This document shows positions 1 through 5,672 of a stretch of DNA of 8,327 nt, piece after piece; the first letter of the stretch is position 1; each line of letters starts with the position of its first letter. The notes beneath the pieces are model-generated. The model was not told where the DNA came from and did no database searches. It was given only the letters and a program-made list of their open reading frames with translations. The position numbers and the translations under genes were made by a program. Source of the stretch: an uncultured Anaerolineaceae bacterium (lineage in GTDB: Bacteria; Chloroflexota; Anaerolineae; Promineifilales; Promineifilaceae); the NCBI GenBank assembly GCA_937967805.1, contig CALBTC010000370.1:1-8327 (forward strand), written 5' to 3'.

Positions 1-2142
1 GTAGGTGTAGTGGGATTGACCCACGTTCAGCGCAGAGACATCGTTGGTGAGCACCGTGTTGAGGAACTCCATTACGTGCTCGCCGCTGGCGTCAAACACG
101 CCCATGTGGGTGGCGTCAAACAAGCCGGCGGCTTCGCGCACGGCCATGTGCTCTTCCACCACAGAAGTTTCGTAACGCACCGGCATCTCGTAGCCGCCAA
201 AAGGCACGATGCGCCCGCCCAGCGCCACGTGAGCGTCGTAGAGGGTGGTGCGCTTCATAGGCGCGTCTTCCGGCTCGGTCCAGCTAAAGGCGGGCAGCGG
301 TTCGCCGTCGCTTACCTGGTCATGGCCGATGAAGAATGGTTTTGTGGGGGAAACGCCTGTACTGGGCGAAGCCGAAGTAGCCGTTTCTGCCTCAGCCGGC
401 TCTGGCACGTCTGCTTCTGGCTGGATGGCTTGCACCACCACCGCTCCCGGCAGCTTGGCGTACAAATCGCCAAAATCCACGTAGCCGTCAGACAAATCAG
501 ACAGCCAGGTGACGGCTTTTTGGGCGGTAGCGGCATCGGCCAGACGTAAATGGTACCGGTTGGCGGTTAATCGTTTTAAAGTTGCCGGAACCAGCGGCTG
601 GCCGTTGATGGCTAGCTTGGTGGGCTGCGCATCGCCATCGGTTAGGGCGAGCACGTCGCTGCTGAGGGCGTAGTTGAGGAAGTTGGTGGCTTCGTCGCCG
701 CGAATTTCTACTGTGTGGGATACGGCCGTAGGCGCCGGCACCTCTCTCAACTGGCGCACAATTTTACGGGCCCGCTGCACGGCGGCAAAATCAACTTTGG
801 TACGCAGTAACTCCTTACCACCCAGGGCAGTGTAGGTGAATGGCTTGCAGCCGTTCAATGCCGTTGCAATCGCTTCCGCCAGCAAATCCACTTCAGTCTC
901 ACCAAAACCAAGCTGGCTGATCCAGACGGTTCCCAAACGCAGACCGGTGGGATTCAGCGCGCCCACATCGCCGGGAATCGTGTTGCGGTTGACGACAATC
1001 CCGGCCACGTCCAACACGCGTGCGGCCATGTCGCCAGACAAATGCACCCCGTTGTGCGTCACGCTTTTGGTGTCTACCAACAGCAAATGGGTGTCTGAGC
1101 CACCGCCCACGATGCGCAGGCCGTGTTCGGCCAGCTTCTCGGCCAATCGCCTGGCGTTTTCCACAATGCGCTGCTGCAAGGCACGGAATTGATCCGTTTT
1201 GGCCAGCTTTAAAGCGATGGCCAGAGCGGCGATGGTGTTGAGATGTGGCCCGCCTTGTTCGCCGGGGAAAACGGCCCGGTCCAGCTTACGGTATAAATCG
1301 CGCCGGTGGGTCAGCAGCATCGCACCACGTGGCCCGCACAAGCTCTTATGCGTGGTGGTCATCACCACGTCGGCAATGCCGATGGGGCTGGGATGCACGC
1401 CGGCGGCCACCAGCCCGGAAATGTGCGATATGTCGGCCAGCAGGTAGGCGCCCACCTTGTCGGCAATGTCGCGGAAGCGCTGCCACTCCACGATACGCGG
1501 ATAAGCAGAGAAGCCGGCCACAATAATTTGCGGTTTGGCCTCGATTGCGCGCCGCTCGATGTCATCATAGTCGAGCAGCTCGGTTGTCTCATCTACAAAA
1601 TAGGTGACGCCATTGTAATGTTTGCCGGAGCGGTTGATGGTGGTGCCGTGAGAAAGATGCCCACCATCGTTGAGATTGAGCCCCAAAATCGTGTCGCCCG
1701 GCTTGAGCAGGGCGGTGTAAACGGCGCTGTTGGCCGGCGCGCCGCTGAGCGGCTGCACATTGACATAAAGTTTGTCAGCGGTGATGCTGTTGGCGGCAAA
1801 CAGTTCCGCAGCGCGGCGGCGTGTAAGGGCTTCCAGGATGTCGGCGTATTCCACGCCTTTATAATAACGGGGGTCTGAGTAGCGGCGGTAATGGGCCAGC
1901 TCCATAGCCATGTCGAGGATTTCTGTTTCGGTCTGGCGGCGGCTTTCTTCGCGCGGATAGCCTTCGGCATAAATGTTGGCAAAGTTGCTGCTCATCGCCT
2001 GGCGCACGGCTTCGGGCGAGGCGCTTTCTGAGGCAATGAGAATAATGGTGCTGTCCTGGCGCTGGTCTTCGCGCTGCAAAAGTTGGGAAAGGTCGGGGTC
2101 CAGTTCGCTGAGGGAACCGTGAAAGATGAAGTCGTCTGACAT
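1..2142 (-). CDS. SHMT-GcvT fusion (serine hydroxymethyltransferase / aminomethyltransferase), 3' end outside window
   Basis: The 714 codons in the window are open from ATG at 2142 to base 1, so the C-terminus is missing. Residues ~10-430 are a PLP-dependent SHMT (serine + THF to glycine + 5,10-methylene-THF). Visible landmarks are YAEGYP (58-63), RYYKGVEY (92-99), NVQPLSG (128-134), GGHLSHG (160-166), LADISHISGLVAAG (235-248; D237 and H240), TTTHKS with the Schiff-base lysine K266, and PTGLRLGT (398-405; R402 for substrate carboxylate). Residues ~473-571 resemble a degenerate GcvT half-domain. Residues ~573-601 are a Pro/Ala/Glu/Thr linker. From ~629 a true GcvT begins: LYDAHVALGGRIVPFGGYEM, then EEHMAVREAAGLFDATHMG and LTNDVSALNVGQ. 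GcvT transfers the aminomethyl carbon from H-protein to THF, so both halves share the folate substrate. A typical GcvT would add roughly 280 more residues past the edge. The start is supported by AGGAG six bases upstream. The SHMT domain carries a ~27-residue insertion after YAEGYP. A cytoplasmic location is inferred. Domain calls are firm; bifunctional activity is inferred. Confidence 0.93.
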   Translation of the reverse strand, partial: MSDDFIFHGSLSELDPDLSQLLQREDQRQDSTIILIASESASPEAVRQAMSSNFANIYAEGYPREESRRQTETEILDMAMELAHYRRYSDPRYYKGVEYADILEALTRRRAAELFAANSITADKLYVNVQPLSGAPANSAVYTALLKPGDTILGLNLNDGGHLSHGTTINRSGKHYNGVTYFVDETTELLDYDDIERRAIEAKPQIIVAGFSAYPRIVEWQRFRDIADKVGAYLLADISHISGLVAAGVHPSPIGIADVVMTTTHKSLCGPRGAMLLTHRRDLYRKLDRAVFPGEQGGPHLNTIAALAIALKLAKTDQFRALQQRIVENARRLAEKLAEHGLRIVGGGSDTHLLLVDTKSVTHNGVHLSGDMAARVLDVAGIVVNRNTIPGDVGALNPTGLRLGTVWISQLGFGETEVDLLAEAIATALNGCKPFTYTALGGKELLRTKVDFAAVQRARKIVRQLREVPAPTAVSHTVEIRGDEATNFLNYALSSDVLALTDGDAQPTKLAINGQPLVPATLKRLTANRYHLRLADAATAQKAVTWLSDLSDGYVDFGDLYAKLPGAVVVQAIQPEADVPEPAEAETATSASPSTGVSPTKPFFIGHDQVSDGEPLPAFSWTEPEDAPMKRTTLYDAHVALGGRIVPFGGYEMPVRYETSVVEEHMAVREAAGLFDATHMGVFDASGEHVMEFLNTVLTNDVSALNVGQSHYTY

Positions 2143-2148
2143 GAAACA

Positions 2149-2153
2149 CTCCT
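2149..2153 (-). promoter_or_regulatory. Ribosome binding site of the SHMT-GcvT gene
   Basis: AGGAG on the minus strand, followed by six bases and then ATG at 2142. This is a textbook Shine-Dalgarno distance and supports that start over the later internal methionines. Confidence 0.75.
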
Positions 2154-2160
2154 GTAAAGG

Positions 2161-2186
2161 GTCTGAAATGTGACGGTCTAAATGTG
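2161..2186. repeat. Short tandem direct repeat in the leader of the SHMT-GcvT gene
   Basis: On the plus strand, GTCTGAAATGTG (2161-2172) is followed four bases later by GTCTAAATGTG (2176-2186). The copies differ by one inserted base. They lie between the ribosome binding site and the candidate promoter. They could be a tandem binding site for a regulator or a chance short duplication; no known operator is recognised. Confidence 0.4.
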
Positions 2187-2230
2187 GGAAATTGTGAAGG
2201 GACGGTGGCGCGTGCCCGCATGATAGGGAT

Positions 2231-2238
2231 ACGGCCGT
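2231..2238. repeat. ACGGCCGT palindrome, intergenic copy in the SHMT-GcvT leader
   Basis: One of six exact copies of this 8-bp palindrome in the window (722-729, 2231-2238, 2416-2423, 2680-2687, 2792-2799, 5456-5463). This copy sits inside the predicted leader, extended to the 10-bp palindrome TACGGCCGTA. The role is unknown. Confidence 0.6.
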
Positions 2239-2256
2239 ATTTACACTTGCCCCCTG

Positions 2257-2265
2257 ATTTTAGCA
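2257..2265 (-). promoter_or_regulatory. Candidate extended -10 promoter for the SHMT-GcvT gene
   Basis: On the minus strand, TGC directly precedes TAAAAT (2257-2262), giving an extended -10 element with five of six matches to TATAAT. No good -35 is visible at 17 bases. Transcription would start near 2250 and give a leader of about 105 bases containing the ACGGCCGT palindrome and the short direct repeat. No glycine or folate riboswitch architecture was recognised in the leader. Confidence 0.35.
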
Positions 2266-2293
2266 GGATTTATCATGCTTGCTACCCAAAATG

Positions 2294-2363
2294 AGCCACA
2301 AAGGGTAAAGAGGGGATAGAGTTTCGCTGGATAATCTCAAAAACCTTTGTGCTCTCTGTGGCT
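2294..2363. repeat. Inverted CTTTGTG/CTCTGTG-type degenerate intergenic repeat, possible terminator of the channel gene
   Basis: AGCCACAAAGGG (2294-2305) faces CCTTTGTGCTCTCTGTGGCT (2344-2363). CACAAAGG (2297-2304) is fully complementary to CCTTTGTG (2344-2351), and AGCCACA (2294-2300) to TGTGGCT (2357-2363). The right arm consists of degenerate CTTTGTG/CTCTGTG heptads, like wordy intergenic repeats scattered in many bacterial genomes (from memory, not searched). It starts only 8 bases beyond the stop of the channel gene. On the minus strand the distal arm is followed by CATTTTGG, so weak terminator activity is possible, but the ~39-base loop makes this uncertain. Confidence 0.45.
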
Positions 2364-2370
2364 AAACGTT

Positions 2371-3876
2371 TTAAGGAACCCGCAAATAGCGACGGATGCG
2401 CTGGATGAAGGCATCACGGCCGTTTTCCATCTCCCGCCGCCGCATGGCCGAATCCTGCTGCAAGCTCTGGCTGATACCCTGCTGACGCCGTTCCAGGGCT
2501 GCCAAAAAGCGATCCAAAATGGTAGGGTCCTGCGCCAGTACGTTGCTAAACGCTTCCTTGTCAATGATGATGACCTCGGTTTCTTCGTTGGCGCGGATGG
2601 AGGCGGCGCGCGCTTCTCCGGTGAGCAGGCTCATCTCGCCAAAGAAATCCCCGGCATTGAGCTGGTTGGCATAGACGGAACGGCCGTCTTCCGAACGCAC
2701 GTAAACGGAAACAGAGCCGGAAATAATTATAAAGAGAGAATCACCCGGATTGCCCTGTTTGACGAGCTGTTCGCCGCTGGTATAGGTGGAAACGGCCGTG
2801 CGGTTGGCCAACTGCCGCAGCTGTGATTCATTCAACGCCCCCAACCAATCCAATGATTGCATTGCTTCAAATAAATGATCCTGCCGGCGCTGTTGCGCCT
2901 GCTGCCGCGCGTTTTCAGGGATCATGTTTAGCTTGAAGTTGCCGGTCGGGTCCGGAATATGGATGCCCGCCCGGTGCAGACTAAACCAGGCGCGTGTCAG
3001 CACATTGTCTCGCGTGACGATCTTGTCGCTGTAATCATCCAGCCAGTAGCTAAGACCATAGGTGACGCAGCCGTCCTGCATAGAAACCACATGGGAACGC
3101 AGCCGGGGATGCACTGTTACATCATCCAGCCCATTGACCGCTTCTACCAGCACATTCTTAACCAGGTTGGGCGAATACGTTTCGCTAAGCGTCAGGTACA
3201 CCGTCTGGATTTGCCTGTTGGTGGGGCGTGAGAAGTTGATGATCTTGCTTTCGGCCACAGTGCTGTTGGTCAGCATCACCCGGTGGTCTTCGCGGGTCAG
3301 CAAAGTGAGCGTGCGCCAGTTTTGCCGTACAATGATGCCCTCAATGCCGTCGATCTCCACCCAATCGTCCACAGAAAATGGCGCTTCGATCTGCAAAGAA
3401 ATGCCGGAAATGAGATTGCCCAACGTGTCTTGCAGCGCCAGACCGATAATTGCCGAGGCAACGGTGGACGTAACGAGCAGACCGGTAAGCTCCACGCCAA
3501 ACACCAGCCGAATCGTCAGAAAAATGACAACCAGTAAGATGAACCATTCAGAAATATCTAGAAGAAAAGGGGGTATTTTGACGCTGCGCCGGTTCACCAG
3601 CAGCTCCAGCAGCGTCCATTTAACGGCGCGCAAAACGGTGCTGAGACCCAACAAAAAAGTGACTGCCAGCCAGATGTTGCGCTGGGCATTGTGCAGCGCT
3701 GGCAGCGTTTCGCTGTTGAGCCAGAAGAGCAGCCCCTGGCTTACCAACAGGGTCAATATGAGGGAACCGATCAGGCCAAAGGGAAGCTGCGTTTTAAGCA
3801 GCCGCGAAAGAAAGACGACGAGTACAACAACGGCCAGGGCAATCCAGACGACATTCAACATCCAGGCAAAGGGCAT
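2371..3876 (-). CDS. MscS-family channel with C-terminal cyclic-nucleotide-binding domain
   Basis: 501 residues, an inner-membrane channel of the small-conductance mechanosensitive family. Hydrophobic helices are at about 6-23, 33-53, 67-85 and 109-127. The pore-lining helix and MscS signature follow at ~130-160 (ASAIIGLALQDTLGNLISG). Then come the MscS beta domain (~163-220, with PFSVDDWVEIDG) and the alpha/beta domain (~221-310). Residues ~345-460 form a cNMP-binding fold with ISGSVSVYV and a phosphate-binding cassette FGEMSLLTGEARAAS (412-426). E414 and R423 occupy the positions that normally contact the ribose hydroxyl and the cyclic phosphate. The architecture matches bacterial cyclic-nucleotide-gated (bCNG) MscS relatives, some of which respond to cAMP and poorly or not at all to tension; ligand gating here is inferred. 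The start is supported by GGAG eight bases upstream. The stop is TAA. The C-terminal tail (461-501) is basic and Gln/Arg-rich. It is probably transcribed on its own, with 193 bp to the transporter upstream. Confidence 0.92.
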   Translation of the reverse strand: MPFAWMLNVVWIALAVVVLVVFLSRLLKTQLPFGLIGSLILTLLVSQGLLFWLNSETLPALHNAQRNIWLAVTFLLGLSTVLRAVKWTLLELLVNRRSVKIPPFLLDISEWFILLVVIFLTIRLVFGVELTGLLVTSTVASAIIGLALQDTLGNLISGISLQIEAPFSVDDWVEIDGIEGIIVRQNWRTLTLLTREDHRVMLTNSTVAESKIINFSRPTNRQIQTVYLTLSETYSPNLVKNVLVEAVNGLDDVTVHPRLRSHVVSMQDGCVTYGLSYWLDDYSDKIVTRDNVLTRAWFSLHRAGIHIPDPTGNFKLNMIPENARQQAQQRRQDHLFEAMQSLDWLGALNESQLRQLANRTAVSTYTSGEQLVKQGNPGDSLFIIISGSVSVYVRSEDGRSVYANQLNAGDFFGEMSLLTGEARAASIRANEETEVIIIDKEAFSNVLAQDPTILDRFLAALERRQQGISQSLQQDSAMRRREMENGRDAFIQRIRRYLRVP

Positions 3877-3884
3877 ACAATACG

Positions 3885-3888
3885 CTCC
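3885..3888 (-). promoter_or_regulatory. Ribosome binding site of the MscS-cNMP gene
   Basis: GGAG on the minus strand, eight bases before ATG 3876. It supports the first methionine rather than Met6 as the start. Confidence 0.55.
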
Positions 3889-3920
3889 GACAGCTTTTTC
3901 TTACCAATACTTTCTGTGGA

Positions 3921-3951
3921 ATTGTAGCCCAGTTGCCTGACGTTGTGTCTT
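3921..3951 (-). promoter_or_regulatory. Candidate sigma-70-like promoter of the MscS-cNMP gene
   Basis: On the minus strand, AAGACA (3946-3951) is followed by a 19-base spacer and TACAAT (3921-3926). The -10 matches TATAAT at five of six positions; the -35 matches four of six and the spacer is long. A transcript would begin about 40 bases before the start codon. This is a weak prediction, but it lies just past the hairpin cluster, as expected for an independent unit. Confidence 0.35.
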
Positions 3952-3954
3952 ATT

Positions 3955-4005
3955 GTAATCGGCCAAAAGTTTTTGCGGAAAAACCGAGGTGATTTGGTCG
4001 ATTAC
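3955..4005. repeat. Long inverted repeat with nested GCGG-loop hairpin
   Basis: The outer arms GTAATCGGCCAAA (3955-3967) and TTTGGTCGATTAC (3993-4005) pair over 13 positions with one G/T position. That position is a G-U wobble in plus-strand RNA but a C-A mismatch in minus-strand RNA. Inside, GTTTTT (3969-3974) and AAAAAC (3979-3984) form a perfect 6-bp stem with loop GCGG. It sits between the transporter stop and the channel promoter. It could be part of a terminator region, a structured 3' end, or a protein-binding palindrome. Confidence 0.55.
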
Positions 4006-4009
4006 TTGA

Positions 4010-4062
4010 GTAAAAGCGGGCGAATCAAGCTTTCCTAATTTCGAAAACTTTCCCGCTTTTAC
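4010..4062 (-). terminator. Likely rho-independent terminator of the MFS transporter gene
   Basis: A perfect 11-bp inverted repeat, GTAAAAGCGGG (4010-4020) and CCCGCTTTTAC (4052-4062), begins 7 bases past the transporter stop. Inside it, AAGCTTTC (4027-4034) pairs with GAAAACTT (4043-4050) with one C/A position that becomes a G-U pair on the minus-strand RNA, lengthening the hairpin. The GC core followed by TTTT, with AAAA on the other side, is the usual layout of a bidirectional intrinsic terminator. The T-run is short (four, then AC) and inside the stem, so efficiency is uncertain. Confidence 0.6.
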
Positions 4063-4069
4063 AGATCGC

Positions 4070-5389
4070 CTAGTCACCTACTGAAGGTGCAAAATTGGGT
4101 AACGGCCGATACCGTCCGCCAAACAACCACCACTCCAGCCCGGTGGCCAGCACATAAAAGATGGCCACCATGCCAAAAATGGGCACAAAGCCAAACTCGC
4201 CAAAGCGCACCTGCAGCCAGCCGCTCACCTGCGGCATGATGAACCAGCCAAATTGGAACGAAAGCGAGTTCAGGCTCATTGCCAGGGCCTGCACGTCTTT
4301 GGGTACATGTTCCAGGACGAATGTTTGGTAGACAGGGTTGCTCAAGTTCATCAGCGCCAGGCGGAAAATGTAGGCGATGCCGGCCACAAGAAACCAGAGG
4401 CCGGCGGTGGCCATGCCGCCAGGCACCAACCAGGCGCTCAATCCCAGCATGATGAGAAAGGGAACGGAGAAAAGTTGCGTCAGGATGACAGTATTGATTT
4501 TGCCGTATTTGTCGGCCAGGGGTGGGCCTAAAAATTGGGCGATGGCCATCGCCAGCCCGCCGATGGCAAACACCATGGAGATGGGCGGGTCGGGCTTCTC
4601 ATAAACGTTGCGGAAGTAGATGTTCATGAAAGGCTGCATGAGCCCGGCGCCCAGGCCGATGATGAGCTGGGGCAGCAAAAACTGGCTCAGGCTCCAGCCG
4701 TAGCGGCGCAGCTGCACCCAGGGCAGCTCCACGCGCTTCTCGCGATCCAGAGGGGGCATGATGATGCGGGTGAGTGGGCCAACGGAGAGAATGGTGACGA
4801 GCATCATGCTGCCCAGCGCCAACTGGTAAGAGAGGGTGTCGGTGGGGGCGGCATCAAACCAGCCGCCCAGCCAGGTGGGCAGCCAGCCGCCCAGCAGGTT
4901 GCCAAAGAAGCCGGACACGGTCATGAGGCCAAAGTTAAAGCTGAACACCCACTGCCGCTCGTTTTCTGAAGTGTTGGCCATGAGGAAGGGGGCCATGGCT
5001 ACCTGCCGCATACTCATACTAACGCCGGCGACCATGTTGAAGAGGATGAGCAGGGCGCGGAAGGGAAACAGCACCAGGCCGATAATGGCCAGGCTGCTCA
5101 CGAGTGCGGTACTGATCATAATCTTCTTTTGCGAATACCGTTCGGCCAGGTAGGCGGCGGGCAGGGCCATGAGGATGGAGGCAAAAGAGGATGCGGTTTG
5201 CAGCGAACCGACAAAGGCTTCATTGTAGGCATCGCCCAGGCTAAGGACGTAGAAGTTGAAAAGAAAACGAAAAACGCCAAAGGCCAGGCCGGTAAAGGCG
5301 CTGAAGATGAGGACCAGCCGGGCGTTGGGGCTGAATTGCTTGGTTTTCTCGATATAAGTCGCGAAGCCACCAGGGCTTGATTGAGACAT
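4070..5389 (-). CDS. Major facilitator superfamily (MFS) transporter, substrate unknown
   Basis: 439 residues of very hydrophobic sequence, consistent with 12 transmembrane helices in two six-helix halves, as in the major facilitator superfamily. Helices are visible at about 24-50, 58-82, 88-108, 111-135, 150-170, 188-210, then 236-258, 268-290, 298-322, 328-348, 368-392 and 400-423. The loop between helices 2 and 3 reads LAERYSQKK (81-89), a degenerate form of the MFS A motif. The equivalent loop in the second half reads LADKYGK (291-297). A charged central loop (212-229, LDREKR and QLRR) separates the halves. Secondary transport across the inner membrane is expected. The substrate cannot be read from sequence; efflux and uptake are both open. 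The stop is TAG and the start is ATG at 5389 with only a weak upstream GAG. It diverges from the kinase gene across 283 bp. Confidence 0.88.
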   Translation of the reverse strand: MSQSSPGGFATYIEKTKQFSPNARLVLIFSAFTGLAFGVFRFLFNFYVLSLGDAYNEAFVGSLQTASSFASILMALPAAYLAERYSQKKIMISTALVSSLAIIGLVLFPFRALLILFNMVAGVSMSMRQVAMAPFLMANTSENERQWVFSFNFGLMTVSGFFGNLLGGWLPTWLGGWFDAAPTDTLSYQLALGSMMLVTILSVGPLTRIIMPPLDREKRVELPWVQLRRYGWSLSQFLLPQLIIGLGAGLMQPFMNIYFRNVYEKPDPPISMVFAIGGLAMAIAQFLGPPLADKYGKINTVILTQLFSVPFLIMLGLSAWLVPGGMATAGLWFLVAGIAYIFRLALMNLSNPVYQTFVLEHVPKDVQALAMSLNSLSFQFGWFIMPQVSGWLQVRFGEFGFVPIFGMVAIFYVLATGLEWWLFGGRYRPLPNFAPSVGD

Positions 5390-5438
5390 AGTTCACACTC
5401 TGAGACAACGAAGTTTATTAGATGATTGTCTAACTCGA

Positions 5439-5466
5439 AGTGTAGCACAATTTTTACGGCCGTCAC
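5439..5466 (-). promoter_or_regulatory. Candidate promoter of the MFS gene, overlapping an ACGGCCGT palindrome
   Basis: On the minus strand, GTGACG (5461-5466) is followed by 16 bases and TACACT (5439-5444), which is preceded by TGC as an extended -10. The leader would be about 43 bases. The ACGGCCGT palindrome at 5456-5463 overlaps the -35 and spacer. If that palindrome is bound by a protein, this is where a repressor would act; that role is speculative. Confidence 0.35.
5456..5463. repeat. ACGGCCGT palindrome, intergenic copy upstream of the MFS gene
   Basis: The second intergenic copy of the repeated palindrome, about 67 bases upstream of the MFS start and overlapping its candidate promoter. 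Other copies lie inside coding regions, so a genome-wide motif is more likely than a dedicated operator. Confidence 0.55.
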
Positions 5467-5560
5467 CTGATCTTTGGACCATGTAGGGGTGATTTTTGTC
5501 GTGGGTGGTGCCGGCAATTAACGCATTTCGTAATTTGCCTCGAATTTACACCTTTTTACT

Positions 5561-5587
5561 TTATCAGTGCCTACTTTTTAGTATACT
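5561..5587 (+). promoter_or_regulatory. Weak candidate promoter of the GAF histidine kinase gene
   Basis: TATACT (5582-5587), inside the palindrome AGTATACT, matches TATAAT at five of six positions. The best -35 is TTATCA (5561-5566) with a short 15-base spacer. The transcript leader would be about 80 bases and would include the TTATGT/ACATAA palindrome. Low confidence. Confidence 0.25.
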
Positions 5588-5626
5588 CATGATGGCATTC
5601 GGTCAGAATAGCCATGGAACCATAAA

Positions 5627-5640
5627 TTATGTTGACATAA
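5627..5640. promoter_or_regulatory. Palindromic site upstream of the kinase gene, possible operator
   Basis: TTATGT (5627-5632) and ACATAA (5635-5640) are perfect inverted arms separated by TG. The site lies 32 bases before the kinase start. It contains TTGACA (5632-5637), a consensus -35, but no -10 follows at the right distance. A dimeric regulator site is possible; none is recognised by sequence. Confidence 0.35.
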
Positions 5641-5672
5641 CTATTTCTGTGAAAGCAACCCGGTAGAAGTCT

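Noticed and set aside
10..549. 179-codon plus-strand open frame at the left edge
   Set aside because: It is antisense to the linker and GcvT part of the fusion, and its His/Gly-rich composition is typical of a shadow frame.
1306..1878. 190-codon plus-strand open frame opposite the SHMT domain
   Set aside because: It is antisense to the catalytic core of SHMT, which has clear family motifs. The plus-strand product shows no recognisable features.
2143..2370. Glycine or THF riboswitch in the SHMT-GcvT leader
   Set aside because: I looked for a conserved aptamer-like arrangement of stems and saw none. The predicted leader is only about 105 bases, with short repeats and one palindrome.
2337..2564. 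Minus-strand frame ending in SHREHKGF
   Set aside because: It overlaps the channel gene in another frame, and the C-terminal HREHKGF-type string is a translation of the degenerate CTTTGTG repeat, not a protein feature.
3062..3940. 292-codon plus-strand open frame opposite the MscS-cNMP gene
   Set aside because: It is antisense to a well-supported channel gene and its translation is Ser/Thr/Arg-rich with no domain logic; it is a frame shadow of a low-stop coding region.
4535..4969. 144-codon plus-strand open frame opposite the transporter
   Set aside because: It is antisense to the hydrophobic MFS gene. Reverse complements of membrane proteins commonly give long His/Gln/Gly-rich frames.
5632..5637. 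Consensus TTGACA as -35 of a kinase promoter
   Set aside because: No acceptable -10 occurs 15-19 bases downstream; the sequence at that distance is GCAACC-like. It is better explained as the centre of the palindrome.
5589..5666. 25-codon small ORF (MMAFGQNSHGTINYVDI...) in frame with and just upstream of the kinase
   Set aside because: No ribosome site precedes it, the likely -10 lies directly before its ATG so it may not be transcribed, and its TAG stop separates it from the kinase. A leader peptide or a truncated extension cannot be supported.
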